Assembly (NCBI RefSeq): GCF_027580225.2
Contig: NC_073352.2
Coordinates: 30,002,001 to 30,066,000 of the forward strand
Direction: 5' to 3'
DNA: 64,000 nucleotides
DNA from: Misgurnus anguillicaudatus
Taxonomy: Eukaryota > Chordata > Actinopteri > Cypriniformes > Cobitidae
Shown one piece after another: positions 36,318 through 48,544 of the stretch. Every line of letters begins with the position of its first letter. Within the stretch, counting starts at the first letter, position 1. A program made the position numbers and the translations under genes. The notes beneath the pieces are model-generated. The model did no database searches and was not told the DNA's origin. It saw only the letters and a list, made by a program, of their open reading frames with translations.

Positions 36318-36952
36318 TTAACTCCTCCCACTTGGACTTCATTGGCCAATCAGGTGTTGTTCATTTAGCGGAAGATGAATGTGAACTGGTGAATGTGATG
36401 TCATCAGAAGGCGGAGCGTGATCTGTGATATCATGAAATGAGCTGGTGACTGGCAGGTAAATAGATGGCCCTTTCTGTTAGGTGCACACGCCGTGGGAGT
36501 TGCCAGTAATGATAAATGGTGATGGTTGGATTGAGTTTGACTTTATAAGTCCGGTGGATTGTGATGCTGTTGTATGCTTTGCCAGCGCAAGTTCATCGAC
36601 AGTCACTTAACGACTGTAGTACCTCATGCGTCACATTCTACAACTACAAACATGCTCTTATTCTCCATCTGACGCTGGCATGCTTACAAGGAGAAAATTG
36701 CAATGGCTTCTTGTATTTTGCCAAATCTCTGAGCGTGGCTCTTTAATTTAAAGACACAGCTCCCGCTGGATTAAGTCTTGATGAAATACTAAATTAATTC
36801 TTCAGTATAAATGCACACATGAGATATTCAAGAATAAAACCTTTGTTATACATCTCTCTAGGGTTGAATACATGATTTATTGATCATTTCAGAAATTGTT
36901 TTTTTTTCTGTTTGTATTTATTTTTCTTCTGTAACTGTAATCTTTTGAGAAC

Positions 36953-36958
36953 ATTAAA
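36953..36958 (+). terminator. rbm22 polyadenylation signal (ATTAAA)
   Basis: An ATTAAA lies 635 bases after the stop, with a GT-rich stretch (CTGTGTGTTG) about 25 bases on, the expected arrangement of a cleavage site. Confidence 0.55.
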
Positions 36959-37094
36959 GCAAATGTCGTGAACATTTTCTGTGTGTTGTAAGTCTTTAAT
37001 GTTTCAAAGTTTATGTACAATATGAGATCATATACTACATATTATTTTCAGATTATTAACAATTTGATATTTTATAACATTTAAGTATTTATGC

Positions 37095-37520
37095 ACTGCA
37101 AACAATGATTTTCAAGAAAAAAATCTTAGTATTTTTGTCATGTTTTCAGTAAAAATATCAAAAAATTCTTAAATTAAGATGCTTTTTCTTGATGAGTAAA
37201 ACGACCCAAGAAAATAAGTTTTAGACCAAGTGATTTTGTGCACAAAACAAGCAAAAAAAAAAAAACTGCCAATGGGGTAAGCAAAAAATCTTGAACATTT
37301 TTCTTAAACACTAAATTCAAGATTTTTTTTTTTTGCTTGTTCTATGCACAAAATCACTCAAATTTGAATTATTTTGGTCTAAAAACTAGACTTATTTTCT
37401 TGGGTCGTTTTGCTAATCAAGAAAAAGCATCCCAATTCAAGAATCTGTAGATATTTTTACTGAAAACAAGACAAAAATACTAAGAAAATTTTTTCTTGAA
37501 AATCATTTTTTGCAGTGTGT
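37095..37520. mobile_element. Palindromic MITE, ACTGCAAA-TGATTTTCAAG family, copy 1
   Basis: CACTGCAAACAATGATTTTC on the left is mirrored by GAAAATCATTTTTTGCAGTG on the right. Inner landmarks AAACGACCCAAGAAAATAAG and GCCAATGGGGTAAGC identify this family. Other copies are at 40979-41619, 43455-43640, 49765-50300, 50330-50490, 58887-59374, 59375-59600 and 60388-60796. Confidence 0.9.
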
Positions 37521-38189
37521 ATTGCAAAGTAATTTGTTGATCTCATTAATCGCTATGAAAATAATATCACAAAAAATCAGTGCTGTTGTGTTTGCCCCTT
37601 GATTTTGGGTTGTAATGTGACCAAAAGCATTTTTATGGGGTCGATACTTTTTACATATTGTTAGGTATTTACACACTTCTACACTCGAGAAGCACTTCCA
37701 GCATTTCTCTGCTTTTTGTATTATTGCTTAGTTTAGTTAAAGTCTGTGTAAAGTCATTTCAGAGAACTGTTTCTAAACAATATAGATGTTGGAGTTGGAC
37801 ATGTTTTGTTGAATAGTTTGGCGGGGTTAAAACTGTGGCTCAATGATGCACTGGAGCCACTGAGCATGGCCCCGCCCCTAACACAATTGTTAAGTTTAAA
37901 GAGACCGCAGCTTTTCCGCAAGTGGTCGTGGTTTCAGCCCCAAGTGTTTGAGAGCAGAGAATTCTGCATGTTTTTCAAAGAAATTGATAACTTTTTATAT
38001 GGAGGGGTTTAATCATTCAAATTTGGCTGGGTGGTAAATAAAACATTTTTTTATGGTGTGGCAACCACATTTGGACTTTAAAGCTATGAATGTCTGTCTT
38101 GTTTTTCTTTAGAGGCGGTTCACATTTTGCGTCTACAACCACATGGAAAATGCGACACGCCACTTTCTGCCTGATTGCTTGCCGCATGT

Positions 38190-38430
38190 TTAAGTAAGGA
38201 ATAATTGATGACGGGCCGTTGAATTAAGAAAATGCACACCCATGCATTATTTTCAAATAATTCAAAGGACCGGAGTCAATTATTCTGCTTATACCACGGT
38301 TACCACCAATATTGCTCTGGTGCCTATTTTTAAGACATTTTAAAGGTTAGACATGCGGTTATTGAAAAATAATCAACACCCATGGAACATTTCTCAGCCA
38401 ATCAGAATACAGTATTCAGTATGTCCGTGG
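38190..38430. mobile_element. GAATAATTGATGACGGGCC repeat, copy 1
   Basis: It carries AATAATTGATGACGGGCCGT, ATTATTTTCAAATAATTCAA and GGACCGGAGTCAATTATTCTGC, shared with 43640-44260 and, more distantly, 58378-58505. Short inverted AATAATGCACAC/GTGCATTATT words make each copy partly palindromic. Confidence 0.7.
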
Positions 38431-39108
38431 TATACATTTAAAATAATGCATTTGCGCGCACAAAAGAAATGTGAACCGTCCGGTGAGCAACTGCTCCGCA
38501 TTAAACTAGCTTTTTTGTTAAAAGCTGGTCGATTCTGAAATGTTTGCATCAATATCAATTTTTGGTTCTTAAATCAAATTAATTTCTAGAATCAATTCAT
38601 CACTGTTGTTTTAAAATTTTTTTCAATATCTTCTTTTACTATGAACATACCCCTGAATTAAATTCCAAACTTAGGCTACTATTAAACCTAAATCATAATA
38701 TGGTGTAATGATATTTATTTATATGATATTGCATCTTTTCCTAATGTATTAACAAATTTAACTCTTAATTTTTTTCTGTTTTCAAACTAAAGAACGTCAA
38801 ATTGGATAATTTCCCAAGGGGTGATGTATTTATTTTGTGGGAGAATTGTACATATACTATATGCTATACTGATAGATAAAACAGTGTTTTAAGTATATTA
38901 AAAAATGAATGATCTGCATAAGAATGCAGAAAATCTCTGGAGATCAAATTGTAAATGTGACGAATGCTATTTCTCAATATCTTCCTCTTAATATAGTCTT
39001 GCTCTGTTCTCTCTAAAGGTTTTTATTATGAACAAGGGTACTCTCATCTCATCTTGCATTTAAATGTGAGTATATAGTTTACATCCGTCCAACTTTAAAA
39101 AAGCACTT

Positions 39109-39114
39109 TATTAT
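39109..39114 (-). terminator. Candidate myoz3 polyadenylation signal
   Basis: TTTATT on the plus strand reads AATAAA on the minus strand, about 425 bases after the myoz3 stop. Intervening DNA contains the hAT-like fragment at 39209-39357, which would lie in the 3' UTR. Confidence 0.35.
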
Positions 39115-39208
39115 ACGCAGCTTCATACACACACACACTGCATCGAGAGAGAGAGAGAATTCATAAATTTATATTTTTCTGAAGTGCAAACTTATATTTA
39201 CATGTGAT

Positions 39209-39357
39209 TCATAGGGGTGAGTTACTCTTATAAAGGATGTTAAACAGGAGTTGATTCCCTTTTATGGAATCGATTCCATCCTTTGCAATCGTCTCTCGAT
39301 TCCAAAAGAATGAATCGAAGAATTGATTCTTTTTGGAATCGATTCCCAGCCCTAGTT
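39209..39357. mobile_element. Short hAT-like fragment, GGAATCGATTCC-rich
   Basis: AGGGGTGAGTTACTC on the left and TCCCAGCCCTAG on the right bracket several inverted GGAATCGATTCC words. The ends resemble the TAGGGxTG termini of hAT-type MITEs elsewhere in the window. Confidence 0.5.
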
Positions 39358-39538
39358 AAAAGCATCTGTCCTTTCTATTCATCCCGATTAGCTCTGTCGT
39401 GTTTCTATAAGATAAATCGAGCGTGACTACAACTGAGCTTTCATTTACAGGAAACAGTCCAAAAGAGCAAAAGGTAGGTTGTTATGCCACAACAGTCGTC
39501 TTCTCTTTTAATATTACAGATGTGGATGTGCGGCGGGC

Positions 39539-42500
39539 TCACAGGTCATTTGATTCAGGCGAGTATCCGGTGGCCCATCCCCGCGGGGCTCTGTTGAAGT
39601 TGGGCCTTTTGGAGATCATGGCCAGGGTCACGCCAGGTAGATTTTGAATCTCTGGTTGTTCGAACCCAATGACGGGAATCACTCGTTGACTGCGCACAGG
39701 TCCTCCAAATGGCACTGCAGCTCTGAAAGAAATATTAAACAAATATTCCAGTTGCACCTCGTGGAAATTTGAGAACAAACCCAAACCTATGAGGGTTGTT
39801 GATGACCCCCTTCTGAATTATTATACAAGTTCCCCTTCTAGAGCATCTCCAATGTTATTTATTCACTTTTATGTTACAAATCTGTATACATTTCTTTGTT
39901 CTTATGAACAAAAAGATATTTTGAGGAATTTTTTAACCAAACCGATCAGAAGCCCCATTGACTTTTTTTTCCCTTTTTCATACTTATGGATGTCAATGAG
40001 GCTTCTGATCAATTTTTATTTTTTAACTATCCCTTTATTAGGAATTATTTGTGAAAACTATTGATGTGTGCTATAAAGTCTCAATCTAATGATGAGATTT
40101 GGAGCAACAATTTGATTGCATTGATTCATTCATTGATTTCAATATTTGAAATGACCTTACTTAGTCAATATTAAAGATAGCTGGGTTTTCACAGGCAGGG
40201 TGACATATTATTTAAATTGCACAATAGTTTATTCTTTTTGAGCCTAGGGTGTGATTCTGTAGCATTTATTCATTAATCTGCAAAACTGTAAAATAAGTAT
40301 ATTTATTATAACTTATTCTAGCTGTGATCTTGGACCCCAAAACTCCCCAAACCAAAACCTCCCCACAAATGTTTTTTCTTTGACGCATGGGGACACAACT
40401 GCGTGCAAGAAACTTGATCTCCTGTGTGCTCAATGTGTCTTTATAGCTGAAAGCCATAGTTTCTCGTCTGATGTATTTAAATAGTCCCTAAGTCAATCTT
40501 TCCTCTGCGGACCCCCGGTCTCAAGGACGGGCTCTCGTTTCAAATGGGAAGACGGCGCAATGGAAACATTACAGTTCTCCAAGGGGCTATCAAGTGGAAC
40601 TCATAATTTGATAGTGTGGATTGGTCCTGTTGTGTCTATTTAAGACACATAACCATCATGCTAATGTGCCGAAACCTCTTGATGACCCTCAAGGCCATTT
40701 CTCATATCATGTTCTTACATTCAGTTCCGTGAAGAATGGACTTGATCCCTTCCTAATTAAGTAGTTATTACAGGGAAACCCTGATCATGCTCAGATGTCC
40801 CAACCCATGTGCTGCAGGGTCACGTGTCACACCGACTGAATTTGAGATCTGATGGAACTTAATTTTGTGTTTTAAAGGGATAGTTCACCCAAAAATGGAA
40901 ATTCTGGCATCATTAACTCATCATCATGATGTTACAAACCTTGTTGTTAGTTTTTCCTACTATGGAAGTCAATGGTTACACTGCAAAAAAAATGATTTTT
41001 CTTGATGAGCAAAACGACCCAAGAAAATAAGTCTAGTTTTTAGACCAAAAATATCAAATTTAAGTGATTTTGTGCATAAAAACAAGCAAAAAAAATCTGC
41101 CAATGGGGTAAGCAATTTTTTTTTTCAATTTTTCTTGAATTTAGTGTTTAGATTTTTTTGCTTACCCCATTGGCAGATTTTTTTGCTTGTTTTATGCACA
41201 AAGTCACTAAAATTTGATATTTTTGGTCTAAAAACTAGACTTATTTTCTTGGGTTGTTTTGATCATCAAGAAAAAGATATGGTAACACTTTAGTATAGGG
41301 ACCAATTCTCACTTTTAACTAGTGTCTTATTAGCTTACATATTAGCTGTTTATTAGTGCTTATAAAGGACATATTAATGCTTTGTTCTTCATGACCATAT
41401 TTTACATCCCTTAACCCAATCCAATACCTAAACCTAACGTCTACAACAACTACCTTATTAGCTATTAATTAGCAGTAAATTGGGAGTTTACTCAGGCAAA
41501 AGTCATAATTAATAACCAATAAGTGTTCCCCATACTAAAGTGTTACCAAAGATATTTTTACTGAAATTAAGACAAAAACACTAAGAATTTTTTTTCTTGA
41601 AAATCATTTTTTTGCACTGAAAAAAATATTCATTCAATTTTTTTAAGGTAAGTGGTTGCAATCAATTTATTTAAGCCACATTTAAACAAAAAAGATTAGT
41701 AAAGTAAAGTAAAATAAAAAAACTTTTGTTTAAATATAGCTTAAATAAATTGATTGCAACCACTTACCTTAAAAAATTTGAGTAAATTGAATGAATAATT
41801 TTTTTCATTTATCAAAAAATCTTCTTTTGTGTTCATCAGAAAAAAATTAATTCATACAGGTTTAAAACAACACGAGGATGAGAAAATGACAGAATTTTCA
41901 TTTTGGGTGAACTATCCCTTTAACAATGTAGCTGTCCCGTGAGCTTTAAGCGGCATTGTTGATGCATATTCGCCAACTAAGAAGTCACGATAGCTTAAAC
42001 CTGCCACAAAGATGTTTTGCCCCTTCACCCCAGCCACAACGTTTCGATATTAAGAGTGCCTTAACATTTGAAAAAGTGTTTAGGACTTAATACCTGTTGA
42101 AGCACCTGTAGTTAACTGGTGGTAGTTTCTGTGGAGGTGTCTGGCTGTTAAAGGAGGTCAGAGGCTCCTGGTTGTGTCCGAGGGCTTCTTGCCAAGGGGA
42201 ACAATATAATTTCGGCATGGCCGTGGAATTAAACATCTCTCGGGGGATCTCTCTTAGGGGCCCGGTGTAACCTAAAAGGACAGGATGGCTCTTCATGAGT
42301 CACAGTGCCAGTTATAGAGGGAACGTTGCTTTCGTGGTGCCTTTTCGTGCATGCTACATAGAGATGTAATGCCAGGCATTAGCACATATGCACGCTACTG
42401 GATATTCAGACGATCCCTCGGGGCCACGGGCAGATAAGGAGAGAAACAGGAGATGCTTATTAAGGGGTCCACAGAAAGAGCAAAAGCATTAGACAGTTAA

Positions 42501-45500
42501 TTGGGTTTAGTGGATCCAGGCAGAAACTCGATTGAGAGACGTCAGGAAGAGTTGCAAAACAGTTGCTGCACATTAACAAGTGATTTTTAAATTAACCCAG
42601 AAAATATTTATATGTAACCCAACAATGAGTTAAAGGTGCAGTGTCTAATTTTTAGAAGGATCTCTTGAAAGAAATGCAAAATAATATAAAAAACTATATT
42701 ATCATTGGAGTTTAAAATGAACCGTAATGTTTTTATTACCTTAGAATCAGAAGTTTTTAACTACAAACCCAGAGGTTCCCCATACAAGGAAGCCGCCATT
42801 TTGTGCCGCCATGTTTCTGCAGAAGCCCTTAACAAACAAACTTTTTTACTGAGTTGTCTCCGACGATGACATTTTTGTCCAGTGGTGGCTATCGTAGCTT
42901 CTTTATGCATTTCAGAAGCGAGGGTTGGGACGTGGACTGAGCCGGTGGTTGCAATTTGAAACCTTACCACTAGATGCCGCTAAAATTTACACACTGCACC
43001 TTTAAAATAACCATACAGTACACTTTCATTGTAATACTCTTTGTATTAGGGACAATATCACCCAGTCATGTTATATCTTGTGATGATAACTTTATATAAG
43101 CAAGATCAATCAATTGTTATTGAAAAGCAACATTTTATTAATATACAGGCCACAAAGACTGAAATAATAGAAACAGCACACGTTACCTGGTGCTAGGACG
43201 CTGGGGTTGCCTTTTTTAGCCACTGAGTTCTTCAGGTTGGTGATGAGACTGTGTCTACCGGTCACTGCATATCCCTGGTTTTCTTTTTCCCCCTGCGTCG
43301 GGTTCTGGTTTTGATTTTGTTCCATATCGTTCTGATGGAAAGCAAAATAAAAAAGATAAACCATATAATTGTGATAAGTAAAAAATAGTAAATGATAGTA
43401 AAAAATATCAGAGAAAAAATGTAACTCCCATATCTTTTGTTATTGACTTAAAGAATGTCAAATACACAAAATAAGTCTCGTTTTTAGACCAAAAATATCA
43501 AATTTAAGTGATTTTGTGCAAAAAAACAAGCAAAAAAATCTGCCAATGGGGTAAGCAAATTTTTCTTGAATTTTTCTTGAATTTAGTTTTTAAGAAAAAT
43601 GTTCAAGATTTTTTGCTCACCCCATTGGCAGATTTTTTTGAAAATAATGCACACCCAAGGTGCAATGCGGCACGACGCGAAGCGGAGTGTGCATTATTTT
43701 CAAATAATTCAAAGGACTGGAGTGAATTATTCCTCTTATACCACGGTTACCACAAACATTGCTCTGGTGCCTACTTTTAAGACATTTAAAATGTTAGGTT
43801 TGCGGTTATCAGAAATTAATCCATACCCATGGAACATTTCTCTGCCAATTAGAATACAGCATTCAATAGACCCGTGGTATAACTTGAGATAATATAAATT
43901 TTGCATATTCACTGGTACACGTATGATTTCTTACAAGAAAAGTCAGTTTTGCATTGATTATTTAAGGAATAATTGACGACGGGCCATTGAATTATTTGAA
44001 AATAATGCACACCAAGGTGGTAATGCGCGGAGTGCCGTGACGCGAAGCGGAGTGTGCATTATTTTCAAATAATTCAAAGGACCGGAGTCCATTATTCCGC
44101 TTATACCACGGTTACCACAAACAATGCTCTGGTGCCTATTTTTAAGACATTTGACAAGTTAGGTGTGCGGTTTACAGAAAAATAATCAACACCCATAGAT
44201 CATTTCTCAGCCAATCAGAATGCAGCAATCAACAGACCCGTGGTATAAATAACATTATTATATAGTATTGTGTATGTTCAGGTTTGGCGCTCTTACGTAT
44301 ATGACCATGGGGGAACCCGCTGTGCTCTCCAGTGTGTATTTCTCCGCTCTTCTTTGGCGCTCCTGGAACATTCTGGATCCTCTGTTATTGGTAAGATTCA
44401 GCTCTTCCAGCATTAAATCCCTTGGAACGCTGACCTTCTTTCCCAAGTTCAGACCTTCACACACATCAACAAAGTCACTGTTTGTGGTGTAACCCAACAA
44501 AAGTTCTGAGCTGATAATAAAACGTTGTAGGTTCAAACTTCACAAATATCAGAATTTTCTCTATTAAGTCACTCGACCTCAGGTATTTGAAGGACTGACT
44601 GTGATAAGTATCATTCAAGACACAGTACTAAATAACACATTAAGGTTAGTGTATATCCTACACTATCTATCCTACCCTTCTATCCAACCCAGCCAGCCTA
44701 TCCTTCCTACTCATCCTACCTAGACTACTCATTTTACCCTGCCTATCAATCCTACCTAGCCTACCTAGCCTATCCATCCTACTCATCCTACCTTGCCTAC
44801 TTATTTTACCCTGCCTTTCCATCTTACCCAGCCTATCCATCCTACCTAGCCTATCCATCTTACCCAGCCTATCCATCCTACCTAGTAGTGATGCACCGAA
44901 ATGAAAATTCTTGGCCGAAACCGAAAACCGAAAAAAGGAAACCAAGGCCGAAAAACCGAAACCGAAACACCGAAATAAATTATTATGCCAATTATTAGTA
45001 CAATTGCATTTATGGCTATCACTGTGTGCTAACTTTGCTAGGGGTGTGTGACGGATAAAAAAACTCACAGTTCGGATCACATTACAGTTTTTGAGGCACA
45101 GATCAGATTATTTTTCGGATCAGCAAAAAGCAGGTGGGAAAAATCTAATAAACAATAAAGAAATTGCAAACATTTATAAAAGAGAACAAAGTTGTACATT
45201 AATAAGGTCTGAAATTAGCATTAGGTACAGAAATCAAATTAAATTAATCATAACACAATAAATTAAATATATTATTATTTTTTAGAGCTATTTGTCTCTT
45301 TGTCATGGGTTGTTTGATCAACATTAATGACACAGACTTCAGTAGGTTAATCTGACTGTAATCTATACAGACATAAACAAATGTTTTTATTAGAAAAAGA
45401 ATACTGTGGAGAGAATTTTGTTTATATGTGCCCTGTCAATAACAGAGAGAATTTATGTTTGCTTGTTTTTTTTTTAAACGCGTCTCTATTCAAATTATTA

Positions 45501-48500
45501 CTCTAGTGCAGCACTGATTTGGAGACATTTACAGTACATTAAAACATTAGGATAGGTGAAGAAAAGAAACGATCCACCATTGCAAACACAGTTTAGAACA
45601 AACAAGAAGACAACAAAGAACAGGAATCAAACAATATGGTAACAAACATGCTCCACAGCTTTCTGTTTATGGATGAAATAAAATTAAAGAAGAAAAACGA
45701 TATGTGTGCAAATGCTGTCTATTTCCTTTGTATAATTGTTTGTAGTGGAGTGTCCTGTCTAAATATTTTGTACGCGGACTGTACGCGCACTGTCTGTGCG
45801 GTCTCAAATTTTGGGCTGCACGCGGACGGTCCGCGCGGCCGGCCGCGGACCCTCCTGATGACAAAATGATGGCGCGCATACGCGGACGTCCCTAGTATAC
45901 TTTCGGCTTTAAGGGCACTTAAACGCATGCATATACAGAGACTGATGGTGAATCCCAAACAGCGCAACAGTCGCTCCACATAAAAACGTTACGTTGTGTT
46001 TCGTTGCTTTATTCGCCAAATGTACGTTAATGAATTACAGTAAGAGACACATAGCGCGACTCTCTCTAAAGTTTACACATCAAGACATTCTTAATCTTTG
46101 CAGACGCGTGCAAACAGCTGGACCCTGAGTGAAACCTGCTTGAGCACGAAGGGGAGGGGTGGGAGACGACTGATCACCGTGAGGCTGAGTGAAACCCAAG
46201 CGCTAGCGCACAGATGAAAGGGGCGCGGTTGACATTCATTTTCGGTTTACATTTTCGGCTGGATTTTTTATTTCGGCCCGAAACCGATAATGCCATTTTC
46301 GGCCGAAATTTTCGGCGACCGAAATTTCGGTGCACCCCTACTACCTAGCCTATCCATCCTACCCAGACAACTGATTTTACCCTGCCTATCCATTCTACAG
46401 AGCCTATCCATCCTACCCAGACTACTGATTTTACCCTGCCTATCCATCCTACCTAGCCTATCCATCTTATCCAACCTATCCATCCTACATAAATTACTCA
46501 TTTACCCAGCCTATCCACCCTACCTAGACTACTTATTTTACTCTGCTTATCCATCCTACCTTGCCTACTTATTTTACCCTGCCTATCCACCTTACCCAGC
46601 CTACCCATCCTACCTAGCCTATCCATGTTACCCAGCCTATCCATCCTACCTAGCCTATCCATCTTACCCAGACAACTGATTTTACCCTGCCTATCCATCC
46701 TACCTAGCATATCCATCTTATCCAACCTATCCATCCTACATAAACTACTCATTTTACCCAGCCTATCCACCCTACCCAGACTACTTATTTTACTCTGCTT
46801 ATCCATCCTACCTTGCCTACTTATTTTACCCTGCCTATCCACCTTACCCAGCCTATCCATCCTACCTAGCCTATCCATCTTACCCAGCCTATCCATCCTA
46901 CCTAGCTTATCCATCCTACCCAGACAACTGATTTTACCCTGCCTATCCATTCTACCTAGCCTATCCATCCTACCCAGACTACTGATTTTACCCTGCCTAT
47001 CCATCCTACCTAGCCTATCCATCTTATCCAGCTTATCCATCCTACATAAACTACTCATTTTACCCAGCCTATCCACCCTACCCAGACTACTGATTTTACC
47101 CTGCCTATTCATCCTACCTAGCCTCTTCACCTTACCCAGGTTATCCATCCTACCTAGACTACTCATTTTACCCTGCCTATCCATGCTACACAGACTACAG
47201 ATTTTACCCTGCCAATCCATCCTACCTAGCCTATCCATCCTACCCATCTTATCAATCCTACCCAGCCTATCAAGCTTATTCATCCAACTCATCCTACCTT
47301 GCCTACTTATTTACCCTGCCTATCCATCCTACCTAGTCTACTAATTTTACCCTGCCTATCCATCCTACCTAGACTACTCATTTTACCATGTCTATCCATC
47401 CTACCCATCTTACCCATCCTACCCAGCCTATCCATCCAACTCATACTACCTTGCCTACTTATTTTGCCCTGCCTATCCATCCTACCTAGCCTATTCACCT
47501 TACCCAGCCTATCCATCCTACTTAGCCTACTTATTTTACCCTGCCTATCCATCCTACCCAGCCTTTCCATCCTACCTGTCTTACCCATTTTACCCATCCT
47601 ATCCATCCTACCCAGCCTACCTAGTCTATCCATCCTACCCAGAATATCTAGCCATCCTTTCCAGCCTACCTAGCCTATCCATCCTACATAGCCTACTTGT
47701 TTTACCCTGTCTGTCCATTCTACCTAGACTACTCATTTTACCCAGCCTATCCATCCTTCCCAGCCTACCCATCCTGCCTAGCGTACCCATTCTTTCCATC
47801 CTATCTGTCTGGACTCACTGTTTATAAATGTTACTCTAAAAGGCAAAATAGTTTGTCGACACAAATGTAATGTCTGCCAGTCTGTGATGTCATGAGCTGC
47901 TGTTGTCGTGTTTGTTGTGTGGTAACAGTAGAGATTATAAATAGACTGTCAGTATGATGACACCCTCAAAGAAACAGACTCGCCCTCAAGTCTCATTTTC
48001 ATTGAGGGAATTCCTGCTAATGTGCCAAAGATGAGCTGATCTGAACTGATGGTACGAGCTGTACCCTGATGTATTATTCTTTCTGAAGCCAGATTCATCC
48101 AAGCTGGAGTTTCTGTGATGCAGATTAGGCACAAACATAAGGGAGGAGTTAATATAAAGTGTTTTCAGGATTCCCTGTGTTTAAATTAGATGCTCCACTG
48201 ACTGAGATTATGCTTTGATCCATTTTTGCTGCTGTCAATCAAATATGAAAGCCCGGTCCAGGCCATGACTCTTTATTTTACATGAACATTCATGCATTTG
48301 ACAGACACTTTGATCCATCCAAAGCAACTTACACAGTACATTACAAGGTATACATTTGATCACTGTGTGTTCGCTGGGTTCGAACGCATGACCTTTCACA
48401 TTGCTGATGCAATGCTATACCACTGAGCATTTAGTCAGGTTTAGGAATGTCAACAATGGTGTCTATAAAGTTGAATTCAGATGTCTTACCTCCCTTTGTA

Positions 48501-48544
48501 CTCAGGAAGATCCGCGCCTGCTGCTGTCTCTGTTTGCTCTGCAT
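39539..48544 (-). CDS. myoz3: Myozenin-3 (5 coding exons)
   Basis: A muscle Z-disc scaffold of the calsarcin/FATZ family, which binds alpha-actinin, filamin, telethonin and calcineurin. Coding exons in transcription order: 48544-48490, 44505-44297, 43331-43187, 42271-42094, 39722-39539. Phases match at every junction and give 256 residues; human MYOZ3 is about 251. The family's N-terminal block is clear ([20 protein letters not shown], then [19 protein letters not shown]). Exon 4 has [12 protein letters not shown] and CSPWQEAL. The last exon has VPFGGPV and the terminal [19 protein letters not shown] block of the alpha-actinin-binding end. It is convergent with rbm22, as in human, which supports MYOZ3 over MYOZ1 or MYOZ2. 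Intron 1 (4 kb) carries the 18-bp minisatellite and a hAT-like insert. Frame and splice sites look intact. Confidence 0.93.
40872..41924. mobile_element. Nested element cluster in myoz3 intron 4
   Basis: The outer element begins AAAGGGATAGTTCACCCAAA and ends GGGTGAACTATCCCTTTAA. Inside it, 40979-41619 is an ACTGCAAA-family palindrome. That in turn is split by 41281-41547, whose ends are GGTAACACTTTAGTATAGGG and CATACTAAAGTGTTACC. A fourth palindrome follows at 41623-41813 (AAGGTAAGTGGTTGCAATCA against TGATTGCAACCACTTACCTT). Confidence 0.9.
42630..43008. mobile_element. AAAGGTGCAGTGT family, intact copy (myoz3 intron 3)
   Basis: AAAGGTGCAGTGTCTAATTT on the left and AAATTTACACACTGCACCTT on the right are inverted ends about 375 bases apart. 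The inner GTTGTCTCCGACGATGACAT block is shared with the copies at 23053-24301 and 54734-55098. The 69-residue minus-strand frame recurs in other copies and is repeat-derived. Confidence 0.9.
43455..44265. mobile_element. Repeat cluster in myoz3 intron 2
   Basis: A partial ACTGCAAA-family copy (43455-43640, with AATCTGCCAATGGGGTAAGC) is joined directly to two copies of the GAATAATTGATGACGGGCC family (43640-43907 and 43960-44260). Each shows GCACACCAAGGTG and CGACGCGAAGCGGAGTGTGC. The junction at 43640 replaces the missing right half of the first element. Confidence 0.75.
44646..47815. repeat. 18-bp minisatellite, ~1.7 kb total, split by an insertion
   Basis: The unit is close to CCTATCCATCCTACCTAG, repeated with variants such as CCTGCCTATCCATCCTACC and GACTACTCATTTTACC. 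It covers 44646-44885 and 46341-47815. Because 18 is divisible by 3 and the unit lacks stops, both strands stay open (264 residues on -, 239 on +), reading as LGRMDR-type or LSILPS-type repeats. There is no start context, splice evidence or composition of a real protein, and it lies within myoz3 intron 1. Confidence 0.95.
44886..46340. mobile_element. hAT-like element inserted in the minisatellite
   Basis: The ends are TAGTGATGCACCGAAA and TTTCGGTGCACCCCTA (inverted, two mismatches). CTACCTAG occurs as an exact 8-bp direct flank at 44878-44885 and 46341-46348, the hAT duplication length. Subterminal CCGAAA words are repeated and inverted. The 1455-bp interior has a CpG-rich block (45765-45900) but no transposase, so it is non-autonomous. 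Confidence 0.85.
48290..48435 (-). mobile_element. tRNA-derived SINE, minus strand
   Basis: On the minus strand GCTCAGTGGTATAGCATTGC resembles an A box and GTTCGAACCCAGC matches a B box, at tRNA-like spacing; the 3' body follows towards 48290. It lies about 55 bases after the first myoz3 coding exon, within intron 1. Confidence 0.75.

Noticed and set aside
42761..42970. 69-residue minus-strand frame similar to one at 54764-54973 on the plus strand
   Set aside because: The similarity is explained by two copies of the same MITE in opposite orientation; there is no independent sign of coding.
46498..47344. Open frames of 264 (-) and 239 (+) residues
   Set aside because: They are the two strands of the 18-bp minisatellite; they overlap each other, have no splice or start context and lie in an intron.
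44646..47815. CRISPR-like regularly repeated array
   Set aside because: Units are head-to-tail without unique spacers, in a vertebrate intron; it is a minisatellite.
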